From positions 1 to 44,436 of the IMG/VR virus record IMGVR_UViG_3300005534_000439: a stretch of 44,436 nt of DNA; one strand, given 5' to 3'. Below the pieces are notes generated by a model. It was not told the origin of the DNA and did no database searches. It worked only from the letters and a program-made list of their open reading frames with translations. The stretch's first letter is position 1; each line of letters opens with the position of its first letter. The DNA comes from a virus. This document shows positions 16,165-23,480 of the stretch, piece after piece. A program made the translations under genes and the position numbers.

Positions 16165-17463
16165 TTACTTCAAGGTGCCGTCTTCCGGGCGCCCAGCATC
16201 ATCCGGCGCCGTGCCGGTCGACTGGCTGCCGGCGTCCGCCATGTTGGTCGGCTTCCACAGCTTGTCGCCGTCCGGATCCGGATCGCGGCCGTCATCGACG
16301 CGCGCCTCGTTGGGCTTGAGGAAGCCGGACATGATGCCCATGCGGTAGGCGTTGTAGCGGGCGGTGATGTCAGCGCGCACGAGCTCGGACAGATCGAAGT
16401 CGACGTGGATGTCGCCGGCCTTGCGCAGCTCGAACGTGGTTCGAAGCTTGGCCTTCCAGCGCCGCGTATAGCCGGAGACCGTGTAGTTGACGTATTCCTG
16501 CGCCTGCTGGACGATGTTGTTGTTGGTCGATCGCGACAGCTCGCCGATCATGTGCGGCGGGATGCGGAACATCCGCGCGATTTCCTGCACCTGAAACTGG
16601 CGGCCGGCGATGAATTCAAGCTCCTTCGCCGAGATTGACAGCGGCGTCCATTTCAGACCGGCCTCGAGGATCGCGGACTTGCCGGAATTCTGCAGGCCGG
16701 CGTTGATCTCCTTCCAGCGCGACTGCAGCCGCTTGACGTCGGTCTCAGTGAGCTTCTGATCGGTCGACAGCACGCCCGAGGGCCGCGATCCGGCGCCGAT
16801 CCAGTTGGCCGATTGCCGTTCCTGCGCGATCGTGAGCCCGATCGCGTCGCGGGCAAGAGCAATGCGCGAGGCGCCGAGCAGACCGTTGACCGACAGCCCG
16901 CGCAGGTGAAACATGTCCTCGAACGGGATCAGATAGGGCTGATCGATCAGCTCGGCCATTTCGTGCAGGCCGAACGGCGTCACCCGGTAGAACAGTCGTC
17001 CGTCAGGCGCTTCCCACAGCGCGCACCGATCGGGATTGATCGGGACCAGTTTGACCGGATCGCCGCGATGGTCGCGAATGATGACCGCGTAGCCATTGCC
17101 GCGCAGCACCAGGCCGACCTGAATCATCTCGGCGAATTCGAGCCAGTCCTGCCAGTCGTTCGGCTCCTCGAGCAGCTCGGCGAGCGGATGGTCGGTGACC
17201 GCCTCGCGGCCGCCATTGGCGCGCTTGCGATAGAGCGAGGCCGGAAGTTTCGCGACGTCCTCGGTCAGCATCATCACGCAAGCCATCACGCTTGCGGAGG
17301 CCAGCGCCGTCTGCTGGTTGATCTCGATCCCGGCCGAGGATGGCACGCTCCAGAGCTGATCGCCCCACAGCAATGCATCGGCGGTGGTGTCGGTGGCACG
17401 AGTGGCGCGCCAGATATCGGGAAGCGCGCTGGTGAATGCGCCGAGCCGCGAAATGATCCCCAT
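16165..17463 (-). CDS. Phage portal protein, HK97 family
   Basis: This 432-residue portal has the standard start MGIISRLGAF, then ASVMACVMMLTEDVAKLPAS LYRK-type text, a WQDWLEFAEMIQVGLVLRGN domain, and IPFEDMFHLRGLSVNGLLGA. The C-terminal half has QVQEIARMFRIPPHMIGEL, a strong portal signature, and NNNIVQQAQEYVNYT. It forms the dodecameric DNA entry ring. It lies directly between large terminase and protease, as is usual. The C-terminus is a charged tail with DDGRDPDPDGDK. Confidence 0.95.
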   Translation of the reverse strand: MGIISRLGAFTSALPDIWRATRATDTTADALLWGDQLWSVPSSAGIEINQQTALASASVMACVMMLTEDVAKLPASLYRKRANGGREAVTDHPLAELLEEPNDWQDWLEFAEMIQVGLVLRGNGYAVIIRDHRGDPVKLVPINPDRCALWEAPDGRLFYRVTPFGLHEMAELIDQPYLIPFEDMFHLRGLSVNGLLGASRIALARDAIGLTIAQERQSANWIGAGSRPSGVLSTDQKLTETDVKRLQSRWKEINAGLQNSGKSAILEAGLKWTPLSISAKELEFIAGRQFQVQEIARMFRIPPHMIGELSRSTNNNIVQQAQEYVNYTVSGYTRRWKAKLRTTFELRKAGDIHVDFDLSELVRADITARYNAYRMGIMSGFLKPNEARVDDGRDPDPDGDKLWKPTNMADAGSQSTGTAPDDAGRPEDGTLK

Positions 17464-17475
17464 CGTCGGCGACCC

Positions 17476-19161
17476 TCATGCGCTTTCGAGGATGATGATC
17501 CCCTCGCCGATTCCGGCGCGATCAGGATTGCGCACCATCGCCGCAACTGCATTCATCAGCGCCGCCCATGGATCGATCTTGGCGTCGCCGGCGTTCTGCT
17601 TGGTGGCGCGGATCGCGGTCGCAGTTGGCTCGATTTTCACATTGCCGACGCACCAGTCCATCAGCGCCGAGGGCGCGTGGCGGAGCGTGCCGTTCTGTGC
17701 CTTGCGTTCCGCGGTCTTGATGGCGTTCATCATGCCAAAGCCTTGCGGCGCGCCGACCAGAAGCTTGTTCTCCGCGTTGATACCGATCGCGCCGAGCGCG
17801 TCGACCATCTCGCCTAGCCCGACCGGGTCGACCGAGACGCAGGCGAGCAGGCCAAGGCCCTGGATGGTTTCGATCAGCTCGACGATCGCGACGATGTCTT
17901 CGTCGGCCTGCTGATAGATCGTCAGCTCGCCGGCGGACTGAAAATCGAGCAGGCGCGAGGCGATCGATTGCCGGCGATCCAGCACGCCGACATGGCACCA
18001 GGCATGCGACCAGGACAACCACTGCTTGGTCTCGCGCTCGCGGCCGAGCACGGCGACGCCGTAGAGGTCATCCATGCCGCCGCCATCGAGCCCCACCACG
18101 ATCACTTCGCAGCGCTTAAGAATCTCCTCGAGAGTCAGCTCATCATCCTCGGCCTGGGCCCAGAATTCGGCGCCCGGCCAGGCATCGGTTTTCAACCCAA
18201 TGCCGATTTCGATGTTCAGATGCTGGCTTGCCCAGATGCGGACCGCGTCGTCGCCCTTCGATCTTTCGGTTTCCCAGTCCGGAATCAGAGTCGACAGATG
18301 GACCGAGCGGCCGAGGTTCGGCATCACCATCGGCCAGTTATCCGGATCCTGCCATTTCGCAGGATCCTTGGCGATGTCGTCGGGAAACTCGTACAGCACC
18401 GGCAAGGTCGAGCGGATGATCTTGCCGCGATAGGCACCGTCGCGGATTTTCCGCGCCATGTGCAGCTCGCTTTTGAATGCTCCGGCCGGCGCATCGTCGC
18501 TCTGCGTCGTCGTGATGAGGAACAGGCCTTCTGGCGTCTTGTCGAGGCCGCCGCGGATCTGGCGGATCACCTTGCTAGTGTGGACGTTGCGGCCGAGAAC
18601 GTGGATCTCGTCGAGATGCGCGAAGATCAGGATGCCGCCGGTCTGCACCTCGAGGCCGAAGGTCGACACTTTCAGCTCGGTGCCGTTGAGACGGTCCACC
18701 ACGGTCTTGATGTGGTCCTTGGTCTGAAAGCGCGTCTTGAGCACCGGCGACAGTTCGATCATGCCGACGGCCTGGTCGTAGGCGCGTTCCGAGATCGATT
18801 GCGTCGGACCGACAAACTGCGCGGTCGCATTCGGCCGCTTGTTCATCAGCATCACGGTGAGAGCGAGGCCAGCGCCGTAAGAGGTTTTCGATTGGCCTTT
18901 CGGTGCCTCGACGAAGATGTCGCGGATGAATCGGATTTTTTCGACCGGGTCCCAAGAGCCGAACGCAACGCGAACGATGTCGCGGAACCACTGGCCGGCT
19001 GCATCGCGCAGCTTCGGCGCGCCGGGCACGTCGGGCAGCTGCAGCTCGTCAAACATCGCAAGGCCCATCTCGGCCTCGCGTTCGATCAGCGGCAGCTCGG
19101 GGATCAGCGATTTGCCGGCCCTGAGCCGATCGGCCCAGTCGACGCAACTTAGATCCCACAT
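17476..19161 (-). CDS. Terminase large subunit (Terminase_1/HK97-like)
   Basis: This 561-residue DNA-packaging ATPase and nuclease has Walker A-like APKGQSKTS at residues 86-94 and Walker B ILIFAHLDEIH with D184/E185. The C-terminal nuclease part starts near VIVVGLDGGGMDDLYGVAVL, supplying the first metal-binding Asp. A later VSVDPVGLGEMVDALGAIGI segment carries another acidic site. It pairs with the small subunit just upstream and feeds DNA through the portal just downstream. Confidence 0.94.
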   Translation of the reverse strand: MWDLSCVDWADRLRAGKSLIPELPLIEREAEMGLAMFDELQLPDVPGAPKLRDAAGQWFRDIVRVAFGSWDPVEKIRFIRDIFVEAPKGQSKTSYGAGLALTVMLMNKRPNATAQFVGPTQSISERAYDQAVGMIELSPVLKTRFQTKDHIKTVVDRLNGTELKVSTFGLEVQTGGILIFAHLDEIHVLGRNVHTSKVIRQIRGGLDKTPEGLFLITTTQSDDAPAGAFKSELHMARKIRDGAYRGKIIRSTLPVLYEFPDDIAKDPAKWQDPDNWPMVMPNLGRSVHLSTLIPDWETERSKGDDAVRIWASQHLNIEIGIGLKTDAWPGAEFWAQAEDDELTLEEILKRCEVIVVGLDGGGMDDLYGVAVLGRERETKQWLSWSHAWCHVGVLDRRQSIASRLLDFQSAGELTIYQQADEDIVAIVELIETIQGLGLLACVSVDPVGLGEMVDALGAIGINAENKLLVGAPQGFGMMNAIKTAERKAQNGTLRHAPSALMDWCVGNVKIEPTATAIRATKQNAGDAKIDPWAALMNAVAAMVRNPDRAGIGEGIIILESA

Positions 19162-19165
19162 CGGT

Positions 19166-19645
19166 CTAGTTCGGCAGGCCTTCGCCCTGGCGGTGCGCGA
19201 TCAATTCGCCGAGCGTCGAGGCGCGATCCGGATTCTGCGCTGCGAGCTGAGCCTGCTGTTTTTTGCCGAGCTTCTGATCGCTGTCCTTGGACGCGGGTGG
19301 CATCGCCTGGCCGTACAGCATCAGATCGTTCTTCTCGACCAGTTTCCGGAATTCCTTCATCGCAGCGACATTGCCGCCTTCGACCTGCTTCCAGAGATGC
19401 ATCGATAGCGACGCATCCATACGATCGCGCTGCTCTGCCCGGAAAGCGAGCTCCTGAAAATAATGCTTCGTCAGCGTCGGCTCGCTGATGCGAAGAGCGT
19501 TGGCGATGCGCGCATTGCTCCAGCCAAGCGCCAGCAACATGCTGACCTTGTTGCGATTTTCCTGAGTGCGCAGATGCGCTGGCCGGCCGCGGCCACCAAA
19601 GTTGGCCCGGACAGGGTCACCGAACAGGTCAAAAATCTCATCCAT
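19166..19645 (-). CDS. Terminase small subunit-like HTH protein
   Basis: From the ATG at 19645 this gives 159 residues. GGRGRPAHLRTQENRNKV precedes an HTH-like segment (LGWSNARIANALRISEPTL TKHY-type), followed by a helical body (MDASLSMHLWKQVEGGNVAA). This fits small terminase subunits that recognise the packaging site. I prefer this start because GGAGGA lies 11 bases upstream. The frame is open further, with an ATG at 19741 and up to 19804, but those carry poor ribosome-binding sites and Ser/Arg-rich text. It adjoins the large subunit (4-base gap). Confidence 0.75.
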   Translation of the reverse strand: MDEIFDLFGDPVRANFGGRGRPAHLRTQENRNKVSMLLALGWSNARIANALRISEPTLTKHYFQELAFRAEQRDRMDASLSMHLWKQVEGGNVAAMKEFRKLVEKNDLMLYGQAMPPASKDSDQKLGKKQQAQLAAQNPDRASTLGELIAHRQGEGLPN

Positions 19646-19748
19646 CGAAAAAAAATCCTCCGCTGAGGTCTGGTGCGGTTGCTGGGCGGAAGGCTCTGAG
19701 GAATTAAACCCCCTACCCCTGCTCGCCAACTGATACGCCATCCGACTG

Positions 19749-20078
19749 TCAGGCGCGCCGCGCGGCCCTGGCCAACGCAGTCTTGCGCGTGTGGTGCGAG
19801 CCACACAGGCACTCGCCGTTCAATGGATCGAACGGATCGCCGTGGTCCTTGAGTTCGCGCTTGTGATCGGCGAACAGCCGGTGCGCGGGAGCAGACCTCG
19901 TGCACCGTTGGCCGTTCTCGATCCACTCGCAGCGATAGCCGGCATTGCGCAGCACCGTCTCGCGCCATTGCCGATGTTCTGGCGTGAGGTAATGCGGGTC
20001 AACGCGCTTGGACTCGACCGCGACCGTTCGTCCGTCCGACTTCGGGACCAACGGTCCCAGCATCCTTATCCGGCCCAT
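19749..20078 (-). CDS. HNH endonuclease, first gene of late operon
   Basis: This 109-residue protein has the HNH core: CEWIENGQRC zinc-ligand pair, LFADHKRELKDHGDPFDPLN with the catalytic His region, and ECLCGSHHTRKTALAR with the second Cys pair and final His. HNH proteins encoded beside terminase are needed for DNA cutting during packaging in HK97-like phages. The start could be ATG 20078, ATG 20063 or TTG 20093; 20078 is chosen because it lies just past the terminator hairpin. It is the first gene after that terminator. Confidence 0.82.
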   Translation of the reverse strand: MGRIRMLGPLVPKSDGRTVAVESKRVDPHYLTPEHRQWRETVLRNAGYRCEWIENGQRCTRSAPAHRLFADHKRELKDHGDPFDPLNGECLCGSHHTRKTALARAARRA

Positions 20079-20087
20079 ACCTATGCA

Positions 20088-20125
20088 AAGCAAAAGCCCG
20101 GCGCGTCAGGGTAGCGGCCGGGCTT
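20088..20125 (-). terminator. Rho-independent terminator between NusG-like gene and late operon
   Basis: On the minus strand a 9-bp perfect stem, AAGCCCGGC/GCCGGGCTT, with a 14-base loop is followed by TTTGCTTT. It lies just after the NusG-like gene and only about 10-15 bases before the HNH/terminase operon, so reading past it should decide late expression. Confidence 0.75.
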
Positions 20126-20149
20126 ATTTCCAATGCAGCAGCAGCCAAG

Positions 20150-20181
20150 GGTGGCTGCAGGGGTGGCTGATCAGGTGGCTG
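20150..20181 (-). repeat. Three CAGCCACC repeats at 12-base period
   Basis: On the minus strand CAGCCACC occurs at 20174-20181, 20162-20169 and 20150-20157, exactly 12 bases apart. The run spans the NusG-like stop codon and the start of the spacer. The last copy can pair with GGCTGC at 20141-20146 to form GCAGCC-6 nt-GGCTGC. It lies immediately before the terminator and could be an RNA loading site. Confidence 0.65.
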
Positions 20182-20866
20182 TCAGCTTTTCGATCTGCGA
20201 CAGCCCGAGTTCGATGGGGGTCTGCCGACCGAAGATGTCGACAAGAAGCTTCACGCGGAATGATTCGTCAAGCTGGTCGAGCGTGAGATCACAGAAATCG
20301 ATCTCATCGGCGTCCTTTGGCACTGCGGTAATGTGACCGGTGAAGGCGGCGAACGGGCCGTCGGCGATCCGCACCCGCTCGCCGATCATGAACGGAAACG
20401 CCGAAAGCTTGGTCGTCGATGGGATCGCGCCATCGATCTCCTTGGCGCGGATTTCCTCGATCATACTCCAGGGTACATCGACTGGATGACCGCCTGCACA
20501 CACCAAGCCCTTGATGCCGACCATCTTGAATAGTTCGCGCCACCGCTCGTCGGTCTCGACGAAGGTCAAAAACGCATAACCCGGAAACAGCTGCTCGACC
20601 TTCTCGCGCACCGGTCGCACCGGATTGCGCCGCTGCGCCTGCGATAGGGCTTTCCGCGCCACCAGACGCAAGCTGCGCTGCATCGGCCGATAGAGCTCGA
20701 TCTGCATGCGATCGAGCAGCTCGACGTCGCGCTTGCCCAAGCCATCGCTGACCTGCATCAGCCGCCAGCGTTTTTTCGAATTCTCCTGTTCCTTGCGTTT
20801 CCCAACATATTCCACATAGCCGGCAAAATCGCCGATCGAGTACAGCGGCGCCACGGTCGATTGCAT
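20171..20866 (-). CDS. Phage NusG-family transcription elongation factor (putative late antiterminator)
   Basis: This 231-residue protein, from ATG 20866, has GGGGAA nine bases upstream; a GTG at 20914 is possible but lacks such a site. The NGN-like domain runs from KKRWRLMQVSDGLGKRDVEL to LFPGYAFLTFVETDERWREL and MVGIKGLVCAGGHPVDVP, including the NusG hallmark PGYAF. The C-terminal KOW domain reads GERVRIADGPFAAFTGHI, then RVKLLVDIFGRQTPIELGLS. It differs from housekeeping NusG in its long basic N-terminus. NusG paralogs such as RfaH and LoaP bind RNA polymerase to suppress termination. Its place one terminator before the late operon argues for that role here (inference). Confidence 0.85.
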   Translation of the reverse strand: MQSTVAPLYSIGDFAGYVEYVGKRKEQENSKKRWRLMQVSDGLGKRDVELLDRMQIELYRPMQRSLRLVARKALSQAQRRNPVRPVREKVEQLFPGYAFLTFVETDERWRELFKMVGIKGLVCAGGHPVDVPWSMIEEIRAKEIDGAIPSTTKLSAFPFMIGERVRIADGPFAAFTGHITAVPKDADEIDFCDLTLDQLDESFRVKLLVDIFGRQTPIELGLSQIEKLTAT

Positions 20867-20943
20867 CTCAGTTTCCCCAACATATCGAATGCCCTCCGAT
20901 TTGCTGGTCGTCACGGCTTCGCCAAGCCGGTCTTCCCCTCACA

Positions 20944-20970
20944 AAAACTGTTCCTAGCTGGAACAGTTTT
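20944..20970. terminator. Perfect 11-bp inverted repeat in the NusG-gene leader
   Basis: AAAACTGTTCC-TAGCT-GGAACAGTTTT folds into a hairpin ending in T-runs on both strands. On the minus strand it lies 78 bases before the NusG-like start, so it may be a terminator or attenuator at the end of the replication transcript. An operator is the alternative. Confidence 0.6.
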
Positions 20971-20973
20971 CCT

Positions 20974-21233
20974 TGGGAGCATCTCTGGGAGCTTATTCAA
21001 CACCATCAAACAAACTCCCACGCACACAAAGCTAAACCAGAACAAAGATTTAAGTGCTCACTTTGGGAGGATGGGAGGAATGGGAGCTTATTTCCGTGAT
21101 GTATATGTGCACGCCCGCGCGCGCACATGTGACGTATGAAACAAGCTCCCGAAACTCCCACAAGCTCCCAAACGCAAACGCCACAACGACTTAAATGCGA
21201 ATCACAACCTCCCGTTTTGGGAGGATGGGAGGA
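20974..21233. repeat. GGGAG-element array (candidate phage origin or control region)
   Basis: About a dozen TGGGAG/CTCCCA hexamers lie in 260 bases, in both directions. They include an exact 18-base direct repeat, TTTGGGAGGATGGGAGGA, at 21062 and 21216, TGGGAGCTTATT at 20986 and 21081, and three 10-base-phased units at 21145-21170. The base composition is more AT-rich than the genes. An alternating purine-pyrimidine inverted repeat (ATGTGC/GCACAT) lies near 21100-21128. No gene is supported in 20867-21233. Confidence 0.65.
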
Positions 21234-23480
21234 TCAGAATTCGATTCCACCGGCGTCCTCCTTCTTCTGTTCGTCGCCGACATGGATCGGACGACCCTGG
21301 CTGTCGACGAAATCGTTGACGCTCTTCGTCAGCTTGATGCCGAGCCAGAACATCACATTGCTCTGCTTGCTCTTGTAGCCGCGCTCGCTCATGGCGAGCG
21401 ACAGCCCGCGGTTCGACCACACCTTTTCGCCCGAGGCCTTGCACCAGGCCTCGAACACCTCGTGCAGCACGCTCGACTGCACGCGATCGCCCTCGCTCTC
21501 AACCACGCAGGTGGTGAGAAATCGCCCGAGCGGATCGGACGCGGAGCGATATTCCGCCGTCGCGGTCGTCACCGCTTCCGGTTCTGACAATCCATTGTCG
21601 CACCAGGCGCGCAAGCCATCCAGCAGGCGATTGAGAATGCCACTTGCCTCGGCGCGCAGCTTTTCGCCGAGGTGAATGTCGCGCTCTTCCTTCGGAATGA
21701 ACACGGAAAACGGCACCAGACGAAGCCGGCGCCAGATCCCTTCGTCGGAGCCGGAGATCGAGGGACGGTAATTGCCCGATATCGTCAGCTTGAACTGCGG
21801 ATAGAATTTGAAGAAGTCGCGGTTGAGATGCCTTGCCTGGATCGGTTCGCCGCCGGTGACGAGCTTGACCATCGCTTCGGCCAGCCGCGAATTCTTTTCA
21901 GGCTCCGAGGTGCGGAGCATCCGCACGCCTGGCAAAATCGCTAAGTCGGGCGTCGCCTGGCCGGCGCTACGCGCCTTGCCCTGGTCGAGGAACGTCTCGA
22001 TCGGCACCGTCTCGCCATAGTCGCCGGCGACATAGGAGACCGCATCGATCAGCACGCTCTTGCCGTTCGATCCCTTGCCGTAGAGGAAGGCGAGTTTCTG
22101 TTCGGAGACGTCGCCGGTGAGCGACAGCCCGAGCCACTGCAATACGAAATGCCGCATCTCGGCGACCGGCTGCACCCGCGCCAGAAATCGATCGAACACC
22201 TCGCAGGTCGCACTCGGATCGAAATCGACCGGCGCAAGCTTGGTGATCAGATCGGCCGGATCATGCGGGCGAAATTCGACGTAATCCCCCTCGCTCCGCC
22301 TTCGCACCACCAGCGTGCCGTTGTTGACGTTGATCTTCATCTTGTCGGCGTCGAGCTTGTCGATCCCGACCGCGAAATACGGCGCACCGCGTTTCGACAG
22401 AGCGCCCAGCTTGTTGACCGCTTCCGACGATCGGCCCCAGCTCGCGATCTTGTCGGAATAGAGCAGGCCTTTTTTGGCGTCGAAGATATAGTCGCGCGCG
22501 CCTGGTTTAGGATCGGCGACATCCTTGCAGCCGGATTCGCGCACGGCCTTGGCTTCCTTCTGGATCATCCGAACGGTGTCATGCTCGGCGATCTTGACCA
22601 GGTCATCGGCGCCATCGCGGCTCCAGCGCTTGCCGTCCCACACCAGCCAGCCGAGCGCGGCATTCCACAACAGCCGATGCCTGTAGCGCTCGCGAAACCG
22701 CTCGGCGTTGCCGAGATCGGTCAGGGGATAGAACGCCAGGCGCATGTTGCGCGCGTCATCGTCCTCATCGGGCGGTGCCGGGGGTGTTGGAGGTTTTTTG
22801 TTTGCGCCGTTCGCTAACGGCTCGCGTGCTTCGCCGCTCACCTGCTCGGGCGCCCCCGCCCCCCCCGCAGCAGATTGAGCCCGCGGCCAATCTCCCATTT
22901 GGGAGCTTGCGTTTTCGTCGCCCTCTGCGGCGGGCGCGCCGGCGGCAAACGACGACGGCGCCGATCGGGAAGTGGCATGGGAAGTTGAATTGTCGGCGCT
23001 GGAAGAGGAAGAATCATTGACGGCCGCTGGTCGCGGCCGACTTAGCGCGGGCGCTTCGCGCCGCGCATGGGAAGACAGATCGGCCGGCACCTTCTTGCCG
23101 ACCTTGATCGCGGCCGCGATCGCGCGCCTTGTCTCGCGCACGCCGAGATCCCGGATAAGTCCTGCGCCGGCGGCCGCGTCCTCGAGCGCGGCTTTCGCGA
23201 AGGCCTCGACGATCGCGTCCGCCGCAATGATGCCGCCGATCGCGGCGCCAGCCTCCTGGAGCGCCTTCTGGCGCTCCTCGAGCGAGAGTGGCGCTGCCGC
23301 GCGCAACGCATCCAGCTGCTCGTTAAGCGCCGCCAGGCCTGCGCGGCGCAGATCCTCGGCATTTAATCTGGCGCCGTTCGCGACGCCCGCGCTTCGCGCG
23401 AGCTGCTCGGGCGCGAGCGGCTGCACGTCGACGAACGGCTCGGCGGAATCGACGATGGATAGAACGGCACCGGCGCCCAT
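21234..23480 (-). CDS. P4/D5-type primase-helicase (SF3 helicase)
   Basis: This 748-residue protein has a helical Ala-rich N-terminal domain (residues 20-130), a low-complexity Ser/Ala/Pro linker (about 135-245), a D5-type domain from about 255, and an SF3 helicase with Walker A GKGSNGKS at 468-475. ILPGVRMLRTSEPEK supplies the next motif, and KLTISGNYRPSISGSDEGIW RR-type text is the conserved sensor/arginine-finger region. It unwinds DNA for phage replication. The separate zinc-ribbon primase upstream would prime. Two palindromic repeats and a CTCCCATTTGGGAG palindrome are embedded in the N-terminal and linker code. The GGGAG array lies at its 3' end. Confidence 0.9.
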   Translation of the reverse strand: MGAGAVLSIVDSAEPFVDVQPLAPEQLARSAGVANGARLNAEDLRRAGLAALNEQLDALRAAAPLSLEERQKALQEAGAAIGGIIAADAIVEAFAKAALEDAAAGAGLIRDLGVRETRRAIAAAIKVGKKVPADLSSHARREAPALSRPRPAAVNDSSSSSADNSTSHATSRSAPSSFAAGAPAAEGDENASSQMGDWPRAQSAAGGAGAPEQVSGEAREPLANGANKKPPTPPAPPDEDDDARNMRLAFYPLTDLGNAERFRERYRHRLLWNAALGWLVWDGKRWSRDGADDLVKIAEHDTVRMIQKEAKAVRESGCKDVADPKPGARDYIFDAKKGLLYSDKIASWGRSSEAVNKLGALSKRGAPYFAVGIDKLDADKMKINVNNGTLVVRRRSEGDYVEFRPHDPADLITKLAPVDFDPSATCEVFDRFLARVQPVAEMRHFVLQWLGLSLTGDVSEQKLAFLYGKGSNGKSVLIDAVSYVAGDYGETVPIETFLDQGKARSAGQATPDLAILPGVRMLRTSEPEKNSRLAEAMVKLVTGGEPIQARHLNRDFFKFYPQFKLTISGNYRPSISGSDEGIWRRLRLVPFSVFIPKEERDIHLGEKLRAEASGILNRLLDGLRAWCDNGLSEPEAVTTATAEYRSASDPLGRFLTTCVVESEGDRVQSSVLHEVFEAWCKASGEKVWSNRGLSLAMSERGYKSKQSNVMFWLGIKLTKSVNDFVDSQGRPIHVGDEQKKEDAGGIEF
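22801..22851. repeat. Interspersed palindromic repeat, copy B (inside helicase gene)
   Basis: It shares 25 bases exactly with 5155-5179, including GCCGTT-CGCT-AACGGC, and the end CCTGCTCGGGC. Read in the gene's frame it encodes PEQVSGEAREPLANGA, at residues 211-226 in the disordered linker, so translation passes through it without a stop. Confidence 0.75.
22892..22905. repeat. CTCCCATTTGGGAG palindrome inside helicase gene
   Basis: This 14-base perfect palindrome is followed by CTTGCG. CAAGCTCCCAAA on its minus strand equals plus-strand text at 21162-21173 in the GGGAG array, about 1.7 kb away. It lies in the codons for the linker near residue 194. Confidence 0.6.
23371..23412. repeat. Diverged palindromic repeat, copy C (inside helicase gene)
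   Basis: It shares GCGCCGTTCGC at one end and GCTGCTCGGGC at the other with copies A and B, with a changed middle. It encodes PEQLARSAGVANGA at residues 24-37, clearly parallel to the peptide from copy B (PEQVSGEAREPLANGA). Confidence 0.6.

Noticed and set aside
17968-19152. 394-residue plus-strand frame opposite the large terminase
   Set aside because: It is an antisense shadow of a gene with clear Walker A and B motifs, with no start signal.
20861-21378. Plus-strand frames across the GGGAG array
   Set aside because: They lack ribosome sites, consist largely of translated repeats, and run into the antisense of helicase and NusG-like genes.
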